From: Dermanyssus gallinae
Lineage: Eukaryota > Arthropoda > Arachnida > Mesostigmata > Dermanyssidae
DNA length: 64,000 bases
Direction of reading: 5' to 3'
Assembly: GCA_003439945.1 (NCBI GenBank)
Contig: QVRM01005375.1
Span: forward strand, 496,001 to 560,000
Shown here: positions 33,659 through 47,434 of the stretch, piece after piece
How positions within the stretch are numbered: position 1 is the first letter of the stretch
Layout: each line of letters starts with the position of its first letter
Notes under the pieces: model-generated
Told to the model about the DNA's origin: nothing
Database searches by the model: none
What the model saw: only the letters and a program-made list of their open reading frames with translations
Translations under genes and position numbers: made by a program

Positions 33659-36600
33659 CTTTAACACGGAGGACAACCCGCATTAGAGTAAGGACACTAC
33701 AACTCGGCCCAACGCAAAATATGCACGCGACAACCGAATCCGATATTCTCTTAGTTTCCTTTCTGGTCTCCATGAGCTGCTCAACGACTATCTACGATCC
33801 CAGCAGATCCAAACCTGGGCGAACAAGTCGTTCCTACAAAATGCTATGCGCAATTCTTAGTGTCAACATAGAACAACAAGACAGCTCATTTTCCACCCCA
33901 CATAAATCGACCCGATGTTTTTATCTACGCTTCATATAATCAATCATCCAACCAGAGTATAAATATAACATAATTACAATCCTCAAGTTACTGACACCCC
34001 TTTTGAGGAATTCGTACCTAATCCACCGGTTAAAAGTAACGAAACCCCGTTAATAAACACATTGCGTTAGTGTATAATGTTTCTATACTATGCACCAATA
34101 CGCGTGCAACGTGTATGTCAACGTGATAAACAATCACAAATACTACAGAGCCAATCAGTGAGCGAGACGAAACCAACCCTCAACATCTACCTGTACTAAA
34201 TCCGGGATACATGCAAGCGTTTGAATCTTGGCACGAAACTACACCAACGTAAAGCGAGATACCTCAGCGGTTAACTGAGGCATGTTATGATGTACGTACG
34301 TCGTGGTGTTCTTAGTACAATATTGTAATTTGAACTGATTACTTACTTTAATGCGATTATGTACCTAGGCGCCTATAAAAAGCTGCATCTTATCGTCAGA
34401 ATAGAATTTCTAAACTACTACTGGATGCATAATATTCTTTGGAAAGCCTTCATCCATTTACCCACTAAGTGTCCCATTGTCAAGAACACAGTCAACTAAG
34501 CCCTCAGTGTAACTTTCCCACCATCCGCATATGACAAAGGAAGATACACCGACCAGATACCAGCTTTCTATATAGAGTCGACCCTTTTTTTGTATAAGGA
34601 ACAATGTGGAAACTGCGATTTGCACACACGAGCACTACTGCAGAAGGAAACTCGTCTGCAAGTGTAAGCCAGTAGTGTGGGGCTCACACCCACTTAAAAC
34701 CAGGTCCAACCCACTTACTCACATCTCTCTTCCCACCTACCACTGCAAATACGTTAGACAATCTTTTCGTGAACCCAAGGAGGGCTGCAAATGCCGTCGT
34801 TGTGGCGGTCCATGTCCCCTATACCACCTACCTGACTGTACGGAATCCGTGTCGCTTTCACAGCTTCAGCGAGAATGCTCATAATTATTTTTGCCATGTT
34901 TGTTATATACTGTAAATCATGTTCGTATTTGCACACCCAAACAGGTTGCATTTTAAATAAATGAAATATTAAACAATCGGGAGCGGGGTAGGGAGGGAGG
35001 GAGAGTCTACTCATGGCCAGCTTCTCCCCCGGAGGCCTGACGGGTGCGCATAGTGCGGCGACTGTTTGCCATAGTTTTGGACATTAGTATGTTCCAGTTA
35101 TATATGGCGTAGCAGAGCCTAACCTAACGGGTGACCATCTGCAACAACCTGGCTGCAAGACGGAGAGACGGCTCTGACGACTCTGTTACTCGTTTCATCG
35201 AGAGCGTCGACAATCAATCAATCAATCACTCAAACATGCCTCTAGTTCAATCCCCCACTCTGAACTGATGATGAACCACTACTGATCAATAAAAACCCTA
35301 TGCCGCCACACAGAACGTTGGTCGGATTACATTTTCGCCTCTTTTTGCCAACCCAGTGACGCGCTCATCTGCGTGCCGGTGGGCAAACCGGACACCTCTG
35401 TCTCTCTATTGTCTCCCTCTCAGATGCACACACTAGTCCTGTTTTGTTCGAGCCGGGAGTGGAACTGTCTAGCTGGGGACCCGTGTCTGTTTCGTCATAT
35501 GAGGTCGACCGTTATCCTGTTCATCTGTGCCTTTCTAATCAACACATGGAATGCGTCATTCGTATTCAGGAGGACACTTGTGGTGTACTTTTTTTGGTTC
35601 ATACAGTCACAGCGATAAGTGCTAAGCGCTGTAGCTGCAGTTAGCCCAACAGACAATTTTGTCCGCCTGTCGTGCCTCCTGCCTCCAACCGATGCCCCAG
35701 CAAGCTTTACGTCAACCGCTAGTTACTACGACGCACACGGACAGCATATATTCATAGAACTAGCTTTTGTGCATAACGCATGACGCGGCTGGCTATCTAT
35801 GTCTATCGAAGCAGAGTGCCATATATACTCTGAATGGGTAGAAATCTACGTATGGATATTTTGGAAACAAACGTGATCTGTTTTTGTACATTGTTTTACT
35901 CGAAATGTAAACATGCAATCGAAGACAAATTACATGCCAAACAGTTCAAACTAATGTCTATCCTAGAAACAACATAAATGTCAACTTGGTGGTAAGAGCG
36001 TAGGGACAGCACACTCGCTCGGCCAATGCAAGGTATAGGGGTAGTAAGGCCTAGTAAAAAGATTATATTTCGAAACCAGAGTAGCTAATGGTTGACTTTA
36101 AGTCTTTCTTCCATAGCAAGTTATAGGAGAGATCATTATAATTTAATGTTCTTAGACTCGGGCCAAGCATCATGCTGTGGTGTGACACAGCTTGTATGAG
36201 GCGAGCCACTATTCGCAGACTCAGAATTCGCGTTCAGAGTCACTCAACAGGTCCGCCACTAAGAGAACTATTACTCCATCTAATTAGAAGAAAACGCTGT
36301 GGTCCAAATGAAATAATGCATTTTATTACCTACTATGGATTTCATTTCGCTTCCCAACATTATCTACACATTCAGTTATGCGTCGCTGGGATTTATCGAC
36401 AGTGCCTTAGTAAACTTTTATCAACAAATGAGACACCTGACAAAAACGCATTTACATATTGGGTGCGCTAACTAAACCCGGACAAACTTGCGCGCCACCA
36501 CGAGACGACACAATGGCGTTCGCCTTGGTGGCGATGTCGGGTTGTTGGGATCATTGTGCTCGTCAGAACTTGTGGATCACGTTCGATTTAGCGATTACAA

Positions 36601-38559
36601 TGACGGAAGCACATCGTCTAGGCCCGGAGTTGGCAGTGGTATAATCGCTTCGCGCCGGCAGAAGCGTGCATGAGAACAGTTCCTTCTTCAACTATCTAAG
36701 AACTACTGTGTATGACAATGCCAAGAAATACAACGACGCACAAAAGTCCGATAAAGCGTCTGGGAGTGCACTCAGGAAAAGTCTCCGGTGGAGACTCTCG
36801 AGATCGTAAAACGTGCCAAAGAGCTAAATCCTAATAATCCCGAAACTTCAATGAGGAAACACGCGTCGTCGTATCGTCTGCAGTGTCATACACAGCACTT
36901 CTCGGATAGTGGAAGAAGGCAGTGGTCTCGTCCACGCTCTTGTCGACTCCTGTTACCACTACCACTCTTCGCTCCAATTCTGGGTCTGGAACATGGGCTT
37001 CCGTCACTGCGATTGCGTCGAATGTGATCTACAGGTTCTGACAAACGATGATACCAAACATCAACAGGGCGAAAGCCATTTTGTTTTTTTGCAAATTTGT
37101 CCGGATTTAGTTGGCGCACACGGAAGCCTTTCGATCGAGCACAAAAGAACAGTGCTTGAATATCGCTATTTTAAACGAAACTACTGAGCATTGCACAGAC
37201 GAAAATGCCGAAAAAGTGCCGAAGTTCCAATTAAAGAATATTTCTCAGAGGCATTGCATTTTGCAGCATAATGCAGCGAATATTTTTCAAAAGCATTGCA
37301 TTTTGCACCATGCGCCTGCATTTTCGCTCAGAGAAGTGGAAACGTGCCTTCCAAAGTAACCGACCATTAGTGTGCAGAGTAACATGGCACGGCTATCACC
37401 ATTATATGTGCCTCAAGGGTGAATGTTATGATATTAACGACTGTGTGTGTAAGTTTTGTGGTGAGTGCAACATCTGTCGATATCATGTTTTAATATGTTC
37501 GGCACTAGACTCATACTCGTTACATGCGCGTGTGAACGAGATATTGTTATAATTTCGTAGCAAACCATGTGTGTCAATCCAATCCTACTACCAACAACTA
37601 TGATGAATAAATATGATGTGTGTGTGTATTTTGCAGCATAAGCATTTAGAACAAAAATATTTTACATGCAATTCATTTTCAAGTAAATCTGATGGTATTG
37701 TATGGGTCCACCCAGTGAACTCATAGGAAATCAGTGTCATAATAAAGATTATCCTGAAAAAAGGAGCCCTAAACTCATTAGGCCTCACCGTATATCTATA
37801 ACATGTTGATGGCAGTTGTCCAAGCTGCACGGTCAGACAATACAGTCAACGTAGCCCTGTAGCTTGAGAATGCAAACGGCCATTTTTTGGCCGGTGTTAT
37901 ATGTTTTTCAGGGGAAGCAGAATTTTCTCACGAACACGAAGGTGTGCGGTTAGTTTCTGTATAGGAGTGATTGTCTCGCAATGGCACATTGTATGCTCTT
38001 ATGTCGGACAACAACACCAGAGTTACAAATTGAAGTACTTTCACTCTCACTCCGAAACAAGACTTCTCAGACACCATGTTCCATTGAAAAAAAATGCTTT
38101 AACGAGCTCTGCAATTCTAATTACCGATCTTCAAATAATCCAAAACAGACATAACATAAGAATTGTTTTCATTTCCAAACAAAAATAACATTTCTTTTCT
38201 TTGTTTGAGCTTGTCTGTTATCAAAAAGACATAACTTCGGCGGAAAGTCAAGCTAGCATAATGTTACCTAAAATCGCTGCATTTATATGACGTATTTTTT
38301 AGATTTATGACCGAAATCCGTACAGGCTGTGCTGACACGGTTACATATGCACTTGCATCAATGTAAAATAAATTTTTGAAGATAACTCCAACATGTTCAG
38401 CTGAAGCAGGTCACTCAAAGGTTGTCCGACAGGTGTGAATCTGGCTTCAGGAGATCGACAGGGCCCTCGGAGTCGACCATAAAATGTCATGTGAGATATA
38501 ATGGACGTCGAAAGGAAAGGAATGTTACATACACTAAAAAAAGAAACCCTATTTCCGAA

Positions 38560-39190
38560 ACACCCACCCTGTGACACGGTCGTGTACAAAAACGCTTAAG
38601 ATACTCAACAAAGGGCTACAGGTTACACCTCTGGAAGTTATAGCGGTGGCGTACGCCAAGACCGGGAGAGCTCTAGGAGCCGAATGCGTCCCCGCAGGAG
38701 CTGTTAACGACTTAACTAGAGAACTTGCCGAGGCAGTGGCTGGAGTAGCTACCGGAATTTTATCCAAAGGCAAGCTCCGGAGACGCAAAAGAAGGTTGAA
38801 GTAGTATTGATGTCAAAGGGCCGCGCCTCGTACAGGTCAGTCGCAAAAGAACAGTGAGAGTGCGGGTCTTTTCAAAAGAGTTGCCGCCATCAGTACGGGC
38901 CATGTAACAATAGCTCTGTCTTTACAGTGCTGCGTATCAAAAAGAGAAAGCACTACTAACTCCACGCAACAGAGGAGGAATATCTCCTTGGCTGTTTTCC
39001 TCGAGATTAAGAATGCGTTTAATAACTTTTCTTAGAAGATTATTCTAAACACTTTGTTACGCAAAATCCCGCCATACCCATACCTATTGGTATACTTTTC
39101 GGGACGGACTAAGTGAGGGGACAGACTTCAGGATGACAGCAGACGTTCCGCAAGGCCCAATCCTAAGGCATCTCTTATGAAATAGAGCAC
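38560..39190 (+). pseudogene. Remnants of an R1/I-like LINE
   Basis: 38571-38804 is an open frame (LEVIAVAYAKTGRALGAE, ELAEAVAGVATGIL). About 200 bp later FLEIKNAFNNF appears near 38995, and a VPQGPIL-like block near 39147. The latter two match the LDIKNAFN...VPQGS blocks of the LINEs at 7.4 and 59.7 kb. The catalytic core is not visible. Confidence 0.5.
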
Positions 39191-39249
39191 ATAACGAGCG
39201 CTTAACGGATCTTCTACCGACAACAGACTTAACTTGCTTTTCTTTTTTT

Positions 39250-40860
39250 CACTCCTCTATAGCATCATAGCAAATAAATTGTGCAGTGTTCGCGGCATAT
39301 CATCCGGGACGGGCAGTGCAGACATCTCTGCGTAAGGGCCTGACCGATGGGCGCATGATCATAAATATTACACAGTTGGCAGATGCACTATGTGTACTCC
39401 TTGTGGAATTCTCTATTCAGACAGAGAAAATTATGATAGCCATGAACTATGCATCTGGTATAGGCGTGGCGATTGTCACACGCAAAATCAGGCCAGAGAT
39501 AAGAGGCACAACGTATTTCCATGTATCCATCGAACTTTTTCAACTTTATTTTTGTATTCCGAGGTAATTTCGGTATTCGGTATTCCGAGAATTCTAATGG
39601 TACTGTACAGCTACAGTACTTCAACGTCAGTTGGATTATTTCCACAACCAGTGCACAGCCCGATGCCCGCAGAGTACTTTCTTCGTGTGCACTACACAAT
39701 AGCTTTAAGCTAACTAAAGTTTGCCCGACTGAGGCGTTTCCACACTCTTTTAAGACCGTATTGCATTACCCTCGGAACCGCCTTAAAGTGGAACAGCCTC
39801 ACTCTTGTCAAGACGGACAATTGCCAGACATCACCTGTTTCCCCAAAAAAAGAGGCCAGAGCTGCCCGCACTGTTTCGTTAATGTGCGTAATGTACGTCG
39901 TTTCACTATATAGTGGAGCCGAAACCCAAAATATGACGGAGTTGACAAACTCCAGGGATTCGGCACCGCCATGTACGAGCATAACGTTATTGGTAGCTAG
40001 TCCACCCCTACATCTGAAATTCAAAGTCACGATAAACTTGGATAAAACCACGCTCCGAGAACTACGGACAGCAGAGGTCTTTGAAGAATGTCATTGTAGA
40101 CATGATAGGCTCGGTTACCTCTCTCGCGTGAGAAAAGCGTTCGAAACCTGTAAACGATAATGAAAACAAATGAGGAAGTTGGACGTTGACGGAACACGCA
40201 AATGAACCCACAGCAGACACTCAACCAGAACTATGACGAGCGCCAATGTGGATCATAAACAGCAATGTGTCCGATCGCAGAAGTAATTCTCTCGATGTTG
40301 TGCCTAATCAGAAGGGGGCGGAGGAATATATTTCGTGTAAGTGAAATTCATAAAAGGTTATCTAGACACAACAATAGCATTTACGTATAATAATGCTAAT
40401 GATACATATAGACTTCTTTCTGGTAGATATGCTTTCAATCGAGGTCAACCGGCAGTCAGCTCGATTCCAGCCCTTCGCTACCCCCAGTCGGGATGATAAG
40501 CACTGTTCAATGGGCCTAAGTCGAGATGCGGTGGAACTGTTACCGCCGTCTACCGGTCTAATCCGTTCGGCTTTGCTACATTAGAGGACGAGGAACAGCA
40601 GATGCCATTGAGAAGGCAATCTAAGCAGCCTAGCTGTGGGTCCACTTATCGGCTGTGGCATTACATCTATTACGACAACTACTTGTTCTACTCCGGTAGC
40701 AGTATTCGCGGCGTTTCGTTGGCAAACGTAACAAAAGCAACCAAAGTAAGCTTCGTTCGATTGCCGTCCCTAGCATCACCAGCCCTCGACTTCACGGCGA
40801 ATTAGTTTTATTTCAACTCATTCAACCACAAAATACCGCTTTAGCAACGGCGGCACAATG
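39250..40860. other. No gene recognised
   Basis: Several frames of 60-130 residues overlap on both strands, but none shows a motif I can name. One frame (39390-39500) has spaced cysteines and histidines, which is not enough for a zinc-finger call. Confidence 0.4.
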
Positions 40861-40867
40861 TTAAAAA

Positions 40868-40870
40868 TGA

Positions 40871-40922
<52 letters not shown>
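40868..40922. repeat. (TA)n microsatellite
   Basis: About 55 bp of TA, directly followed by the inverted repeat at 40936-40993. Confidence 0.95.
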
Positions 40923-40927
<5 letters not shown>

Positions 40928-40935
40928 ACCCAAAG

Positions 40936-40993
40936 CCAAGCGACTATATTACATGATATATATAAATATACATAATGTGTCATAGTCGCTTGG
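40936..40993. repeat. Inverted repeat (hairpin), arms of about 26 nt
   Basis: The outer 12 bases of the arms (CCAAGCGACTAT at 40936 and its complement ending at 40993) match perfectly. The inner parts pair with a few mismatches, leaving a loop of about 6 AT bases. No coding content. Confidence 0.8.
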
Positions 40994-41074
40994 TTGTACT
41001 GGTTCCATTTACGACATATAAATTTTACCCTGTTGCTATATACTTTATTTAAAATAGTCAATATAAAAGGGGGA

Positions 41075-41345
41075 ACATCATATTATATATTATATGTATA
41101 TAATATATTATATAGATCTATATAACTATATATATATATAGATATATATCTATATTTATAAATATAGATTTAATCTATATAAATATATGATTATATAAAC
41201 TTATATAAACCGCCCACAAATCTATATAATATAATTTTATAAATTAGATATTTCATATATTATATAGATCTTATATATAGTGGATACTTATATATATATA
41301 ACTATATATATATATCTATATATATATATATATTATTATATATAT
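41075..41345. repeat. AT-rich palindromic island
   Basis: About 270 bp of almost only A and T, with many short self-complementary pieces and several ATATAGAT or TATATAAAC units. It ends exactly at a mariner left end. Confidence 0.85.
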
Positions 41346-42399
41346 GAGGGCGGTTAGAAAGTTATAGTTTCTTTTACACTTTGCCGCCAGACCAAAGCTA
41401 TAAACATCTTTCGGTTGGTTTTGTCTAAAAGCGCCATCAATTAAGCTAAATTTCACGCTAGTCGGTGGCGGCGTTTACTGTTTGAGTTTTGCTTAAGGAC
41501 GTGACAAAAACCAGGTTCGGCCATTATTAAGGAGCTGCAAATATAGAGCCAACGAATCTGCATCAAACACTATATTCAAAAAAACAAATCATATGTTAAA
41601 GTGGTGGGAATGTTACGAGCTGTTTATGGTGACCAAACAGTGTACCGAGATACTGTGTATGCATGGTACCGCCGGTCGCGTGACGGAAATGAAGAGACAG
41701 AAGATGACCCCGTTCGGGGTGACCTTCGACGCCAATAACGGAAGAGGACGTTGAAAAGGTTAGTGATGTCGTACTCAACAATTTCCATTTTTTAATTTTC
41801 AGTAAATCAACATCGTTCCATTTTTTTAGTTTTTTTAGTAAATAATGCTCGTTGAGAAATGTCCGATTTGAACTTTCGGGCGCTAGCAGAGGACCCTGGA
41901 TTGTTTTAGAGAGTAATTATAGGAGGAGTTAAGCTTCCAACAATAAAGTCGATCGAAGAAATTCAGACAGAACAGACTCAACACTGATTGGCTGTTTTTT
42001 CAACTACAAGCGAATCATCGCTACAGCGGATCCTCCACACAACATGGCCACACAACACATCGTTACTGATTTCGGATTATTTGATGAAAAATTCAATTTC
42101 TATCGCAACCTCCCTACTTGTGCGACCCCCCCCCCCCCTCCCATTCTGTGCGGCTTTTCCTACTCCCATGGATAAAAAAAATTAAAGGTATAACGCATCG
42201 AGACTAGAGAGAAGATAAGGAAAAATGAGAGACAAAACTCGATTCCGAAAGACGCGCTTAATTTTTTTTTGAAAAGTAGGAAGGAATATGGCGCAAATGC
42301 ATTGCAGCAGAAGGGACCTATTTTGAATAAAATTAAACACTTTGGAATGAATATCTCTTTTCTTTAGAAATAAGTATGAGGACTTTTCGAAACGCCTTG
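41346..42399 (+). pseudogene. Dead mariner transposon copy, internally deleted
   Basis: The left end GAGGGCGGTTAGAAAGTT and the complement of the right end near 42399 (AAGGCGTTTCGAAAAGTC) are still recognisable inverted repeats. The body aligns by eye with the copy at 27.9 kb: AAAAGCGCCATC near 41429, GAGGACCCTGGATTG near 41888, AATTCAGACAGA near 41960 and GATTCCGAAAGACGCGCTTA near 42240. A run of 14 C (42126-42139) has replaced part of the region before the third catalytic residue. All frames are broken. Confidence 0.85.
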
Positions 42400-42525
42400 G
42401 ATGAATATGCACATATATGTTTATACATTTCTTATACATCTTTGAGTTACCTTCTGTGCATAGTCACCTGTAATAACTAACAGCTTCAACTACTCCAAAA
42501 AGCTTTTAGCTTAAATAAAATGGTT

Positions 42526-42528
<3 letters not shown>

Positions 42529-42594
<66 letters not shown>
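42529..42594. repeat. (TA)n microsatellite
   Basis: A 66-bp pure TA run. Confidence 0.95.
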
Positions 42595-42596
<2 letters not shown>

Positions 42597-42919
42597 TCAT
42601 AATGCCCTTCACGTGATCGTCATTCAGAAATAATTGACACTTCCTTATCAAGGTTTGTATCATCAGTGATGAACGCGGAAACGCAGTTTATATATATATA
42701 TATATAAGAAATAGCGGTGGTCGTAGCGAGCACGCAGGGCGCCAAAGAAGGCTGAATGATCGACCAATAAGTGAAGATGTGGTCTGATTCGTAGCCCAAT
42801 AATAATGACCTCAGTAGCCATAGATGACCATGGTTTATCCCTTATCCAGCTAAACATGCTCTCTAGAATCAACTGTGTACACACAGACATACACACAAGA
42901 AACGAACACATATTTAACG

Positions 42920-42948
<29 letters not shown>
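42920..42948. repeat. (TA)n microsatellite
   Basis: A short pure TA run. Confidence 0.9.
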
Positions 42949-42951
<3 letters not shown>

Positions 42952-43421
42952 TTGTCTGTCTACTCAGACCGAATGTCTTTCTGGTACAAAAGCAGCGATC
43001 TCGCCCGCCACTCGCCCATTCGTCACTTAACCTGTGTGCCAACACCCGCCTGGCTGGCTGTCTGTCCGCTTAGCTCGCTAAGGCTAGGTGAAATGATTGA
43101 TGCTGCCAGTTCATATTGTCGCCGCCGCCACCGCCACTAACAGACATTACATTCGTTCAATCATTCAGTCTTTTGCTTATTCGTTCCTCCATTTATGGCT
43201 ATTATTATTATTATTATTGTTGTTACTGACTACGACCGTTCTTGACCCTAACGCCGCAACGATTTAGCGACTGCCGCCACCAAAGTGTGAAAATGATAGT
43301 CACAATTATCTATCTCTCATTGACTGTGGTTGATTAAATATTTCCCATGTGTCTCTGTTTGTGTGTGACCGTCTTGTTCACAATCTATTTACAGAAATAT
43401 TAGCGAAAAAAAAATCGCATT

Positions 43422-43525
<104 letters not shown>

Positions 43526-43799
43526 CATTGTGTTTAATTAGTGATATAGATGTAAATGTATGTTAAACCACAGATGCTTCGACCATAATAATGGTAATGA
43601 CAACAACATATAGATCAAAGTTCTGGCATCGCCGGGTCATTTAGAAGCAAGCGCGTTCGGTTCGAAGATCAACCCAGTCGCCTTCTAATCTGTGACCGGT
43701 GCTCGGTTGAACTTGCATCATTTCGTTTTCCACGCTGTTGCGCGAAAAAAGGAACTGTAGCAAATTGTACATCTATCAGCTAGTATCGCTTGAACAAGA

Positions 43800-44700
43800 G
43801 CGATCAACAACAAATGGAAAAGAGAGATAGGGAAAGAGAGAGAGGGGGGAGAGAGGGGGTCACTGGTAGAGTAGTGGGTGGTGGACCAACTCCCAAAGAC
43901 ACCAATCTCCTCCTTCTAGTAAACTATGGCCGATTGCTTCACTGTTTGCTGGTCGGATCGTTTGTCTGGTCTCGTTTGGCTGATATAACTGGTTTTAAGA
44001 AGGCGAGTGGAAAGCGTACCTCAGCCTCGGCGGAACGCGTTGTTGCCCACCACACGATCAACTTATCAGATGGCGCCTTCATAGTCAACTACCTCATTCG
44101 GTGTCGCGACGATAAGAAACGCCACAGTTTTCTCGTTGTCGTCGTTGTTGTTGTCGTCGGTGTTGTTGTTGTTGTCGGTGTTGTTGTTGTTCACGCCTTC
44201 GCCTCGACAACACCTCGCTCGCACAGACTGCCACGTCTGTTGGTTGCTACGAACTCGGACAATTGTGGCCCCCCGGACAACCAACGTCGCACTCACAAAT
44301 GGCCGCAGCTCGACGACACAGGTTCATCAATCAGCGAATCAATGTTCATGCTGACTCAATTAGACGCCCTCACACTCGGTTGCGTTCGCTCGCTCGCTCG
44401 CTCGCTGGCGGGCGGCCGTTCTCCCTTCGTCTCTCTCGCTTCTGGCGGCCGGGCCCGGCCAGAAGCCCGGCCCCAGCTCGCGACGACAACAATAGTCCGA
44501 ACTACGAGTACTTACGTCATCACACTCACCCCATCCTATCAAACCGTCTCCCACAAATACGGCGTTTACGGCTAAACACCTCTATTCCGGCGTATTCATG
44601 CTTGTATAGACATATAGACATACATACATGCATACATACGCATAGACAAAGAGCAAAGGCTTATGCTAGCAAGCAGCTCACAGAATAAGTGATGTTATCC
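43800..44700. other. GC-rich stretch with GTT/GTC repeat
   Basis: Base composition rises sharply compared with both sides. It contains a purine-rich GAGA run (43820-43860), a GTT/GTC microsatellite (44138-44203) and CpG-rich DNA near 44380-44490. A 261-codon frame crosses it but has poly-valine from the repeat and no domain. A regulatory or alternative promoter island inside the arrestin intron is possible. Confidence 0.45.
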
Positions 44701-45034
44701 AACCTAGCCATGTCACCTAGCCATATTGCCCTATGACTCTGAAATATACCAGAAACATCATCATAAGGATTAACCACAAATAAGAGAAATAACGTACAAA
44801 CGAGACAAAATGTGCGGTGGAAAGAGCAGATGAATAGTGAGATCGTTGAGTGGCAAAATAAGTCAACGCAACATGAACAATGTCCTTCGAAAACTCTACA
44901 CGATGCCCAAACAAGCTTTAAACTTTAGGCATACTTCGATTCGAAGTCGAGTTGGGGAGCGATGAGCGTTGGTAGAATAAAACTGCAAATATAGCTTTAT
45001 CAGTATACTAAATATTTATATGTAGAAGCTAGAT

Positions 45035-45946
45035 GGATCAAAAAGTTGGTAGCATCACCTGCCTTAAAGTTTAAAAAGCTCATGCCAACTACAATACCGA
45101 AGATGTTTTTCAAATATTTTTTCCCAAGTAACAAAAAGACGTATTATGTGGATTGGTTTCGAATTGCGTTTGTACTAGGTCGCGCAACTGTAAAATGCCA
45201 GACCCTTCAGCTTCAGTAGAGCAGAACGAGTTCCGTTCTATAATCAAACATTTCTTTTGAAAGCTTAACTCCAACGGAAGACTGACCTCGAATTTTGAAG
45301 CTGCGTTAAATTGCGGAGCAAATACGCATTAGCAATGGTACAGTGCATCAAATATTACATCACATATAGCATTTATACATGCAAAAATTAAATCAAAGTG
45401 GCTGTGGCTTGAGCTAACAATTGAGCAAAAATTGACACGCGTGTCAACTTCTGAAAGCGGTCAGGCTTTGGTGGCCGTTTTCTGGGGTTCTGCAAAAAGG
45501 TATTCTAGTAATTTACTACCTTTCTACACGAAGAGCGATAACTAGGAAGTGCTACGCAACACTGTACCAGCTACAGCCCGCGATACAGAAGAGGACTGCG
45601 CTGTTTCATCACGACAATGCACTAGCTCACACGTCTCTTTTTGTCATGGACAACTCACGCGAACTAAGTTCCAAATTGTCAAGCATGCCCCCCCCCCCCC
45701 TATACGCCTATTGTCTGTTTGGAAACCTCAAGAAATATGTCGCCGAAAAGAGACATCGGAGCTACACTGATGTAATATGCGGCGTAGACGAGTATTTTGG
45801 GTCTACGGGTTCTGAATATTTCGTTCGTAATGCAGCTACTATTAAGGATCGTTAGACAAGATGTGTTCAGGTTCGAGGAGACTATACTGACCAATAAAAC
45901 GTACATGGTCCGCCAATTCTTGTATTGCATGCTACAAAATGTTGGA
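45035..45946 (+). pseudogene. Dead mariner transposon copy, third family
   Basis: The ends are imperfect inverted repeats (GATCAAAAAGTTGGTAGCAT at the left; complement of the right end GTCCAACATTTTGTAGCAT). The start of the transposase reads EQNEFRSIIKHFF near 45220. After a large internal deletion the end is well preserved: LFHHDNALAHTSLFVMD near 45610, NLKKYVAEKR near 45725, DVICGVDEYFGS near 45770 and VQVRGDY near 45868. The third catalytic segment is disrupted by a run of 10 C near 45678. It is unrelated in detail to the other three mariner copies. Confidence 0.88.
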
Positions 45947-45959
45947 CTCCACCGATATG

Positions 45960-47380
45960 CATATACGCCTCGAGACGTTGTCGCATCTTTGTCGCTGTTC
46001 GGCCTTACTTAATTGAGGCAAACGTCATATGCATCACTTGTCGTAGTCGCATATACATTGGAGAAACACACTTTCATTGACGTAAGTTGGCACTCGCCGA
46101 AAGCTCAAGCAGATACATGAGTCGTCAATCAGTCAATTGGTCCATATGTTTCTCTAACCGCCGCCAATAACTCAGCCACCCATCACTCGGAACCGCTGGA
46201 GAGCTACCGGAAGCAGCTACCTGTTCTACCAAGGGACCGGGTTCCGAACGTTCACACAACGCCAGTACACATCGATCGCACATAGAGCATACGCGTATCG
46301 CATGTTTATCGACGATGTTCTAGATTCTAAAAACGCACGGCCACGCCGACCACCAATTGTTTGTGTACAGATGTCGATACATCGAACCGTCGTGTATACA
46401 ACTTTACAAGCATAATTTCACTTCCATGAATTTCTAGAAATACTTTTGTATTTATTAAAATATGCCCCCGTGCTATAATAACACTGTTGTCACCTAACGG
46501 GAATGTATTGATTTCGCTACAGTGTAACCTCGTGGCATGCAACTCGATATCACACCGCCTCTAGCCTTTCAGACATATCAATGTAAACAGTTATTCAAAT
46601 ACTTACAAACATATACAAAATATGCGTCTCGATTTATCGTCATAACGCCAAAAGTACGTATCACCACCTTCTCGGGTTGAGAGTAGATCGCCGCTTCCCC
46701 TAATCCCTAAAGCAATGTTGTGAGCTTAAAGTAAATAACTCATACAATAACTAGTCCAGCAAACAGCCACCGTCATCTTCATCTGAAGTATGTTCGACCT
46801 AAGCCTGTGTCGCATTTTTCTGGTTGGCACCCGTGTGGCCGTTTACGATTGATTACGAACAGAACCCACATGCGTACCCTTACTGGCCTCAAAGATTGGC
46901 AAATGCAAATTTTCTCACGTCGTTGTCGTTAACCATCAGTGAGTTCACGGAGAGTAAAATCATCATGTTTCCCAGTCACATCCAAGTGTTTTACGATTGT
47001 GGATATAACTACCACCCTAAAGGTTGATGTAAGTGTACATGCTTAAAATAAAATATTTTAAAATGACAAACTCGGCTTACACAAATGCACTTAAGTTCGT
47101 CATGATTGATCTTTCCGTGCAACTCACTTAAGGAGTCAGCACGTTGAACATTTTTAATTGCTTACGGGAGCCATCTCGTAGCGGGATCTTCCCCAATGAC
47201 AGCGAAATTTATATTCGTAGACCACTCGAATTTCCCGTTGGTTTATGGCACAAAACAATCATCTGGCAAAATCCAGAAATGAAGTAAGGATAACGACACA
47301 GGATACTTGCCGAATTCTATTGTTATATGTTGTTGTTCTTATATATGGTTATACAATTGTGTTAAAAAAATGTGTAGATT
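45960..47380. other. No gene recognised
   Basis: Intronic AT-rich DNA without motif-bearing frames. Confidence 0.5.

Positions 47381-47384
<4 letters not shown>

Positions 47385-47431
<47 letters not shown>
47385..47431. repeat. (TA)n microsatellite
   Basis: A 47-bp pure TA run. Confidence 0.95.

Positions 47432-47434
<3 letters not shown>

Noticed and set aside
34754..35014. Minus-strand frame with a strong donor (CAG/GTAGGT at 34836-34828), considered as the missing arrestin exon
   Set aside because: The residues before the donor (KATRIPYSQ) do not resemble the expected arrestin strand.
35985..36060. Possible third SINE head (TGGTGGTAAGAGCG, A-box-like)
   Set aside because: No B box at the right distance.
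37038..37055. Minus-strand codons for GIIV in the arrestin intron, considered as the missing exon
   Set aside because: The following residues are CQNL and a stop; no VQYK-like continuation and no donor.
39286..40160. Overlapping 90-130-codon frames with scattered cysteines
   Set aside because: No consistent frame, motif or splice signals; could be an old element but cannot be supported.
43640..43720. Possible SINE B box (GGTTCGAAGATC)
   Set aside because: No acceptable A box upstream and no body.
43790..44575. 261-codon open frame on the plus strand
   Set aside because: It translates repeat DNA (poly-valine from GTT/GTC, Arg/Glu/Gly from a GAGA run) and shows no domain.
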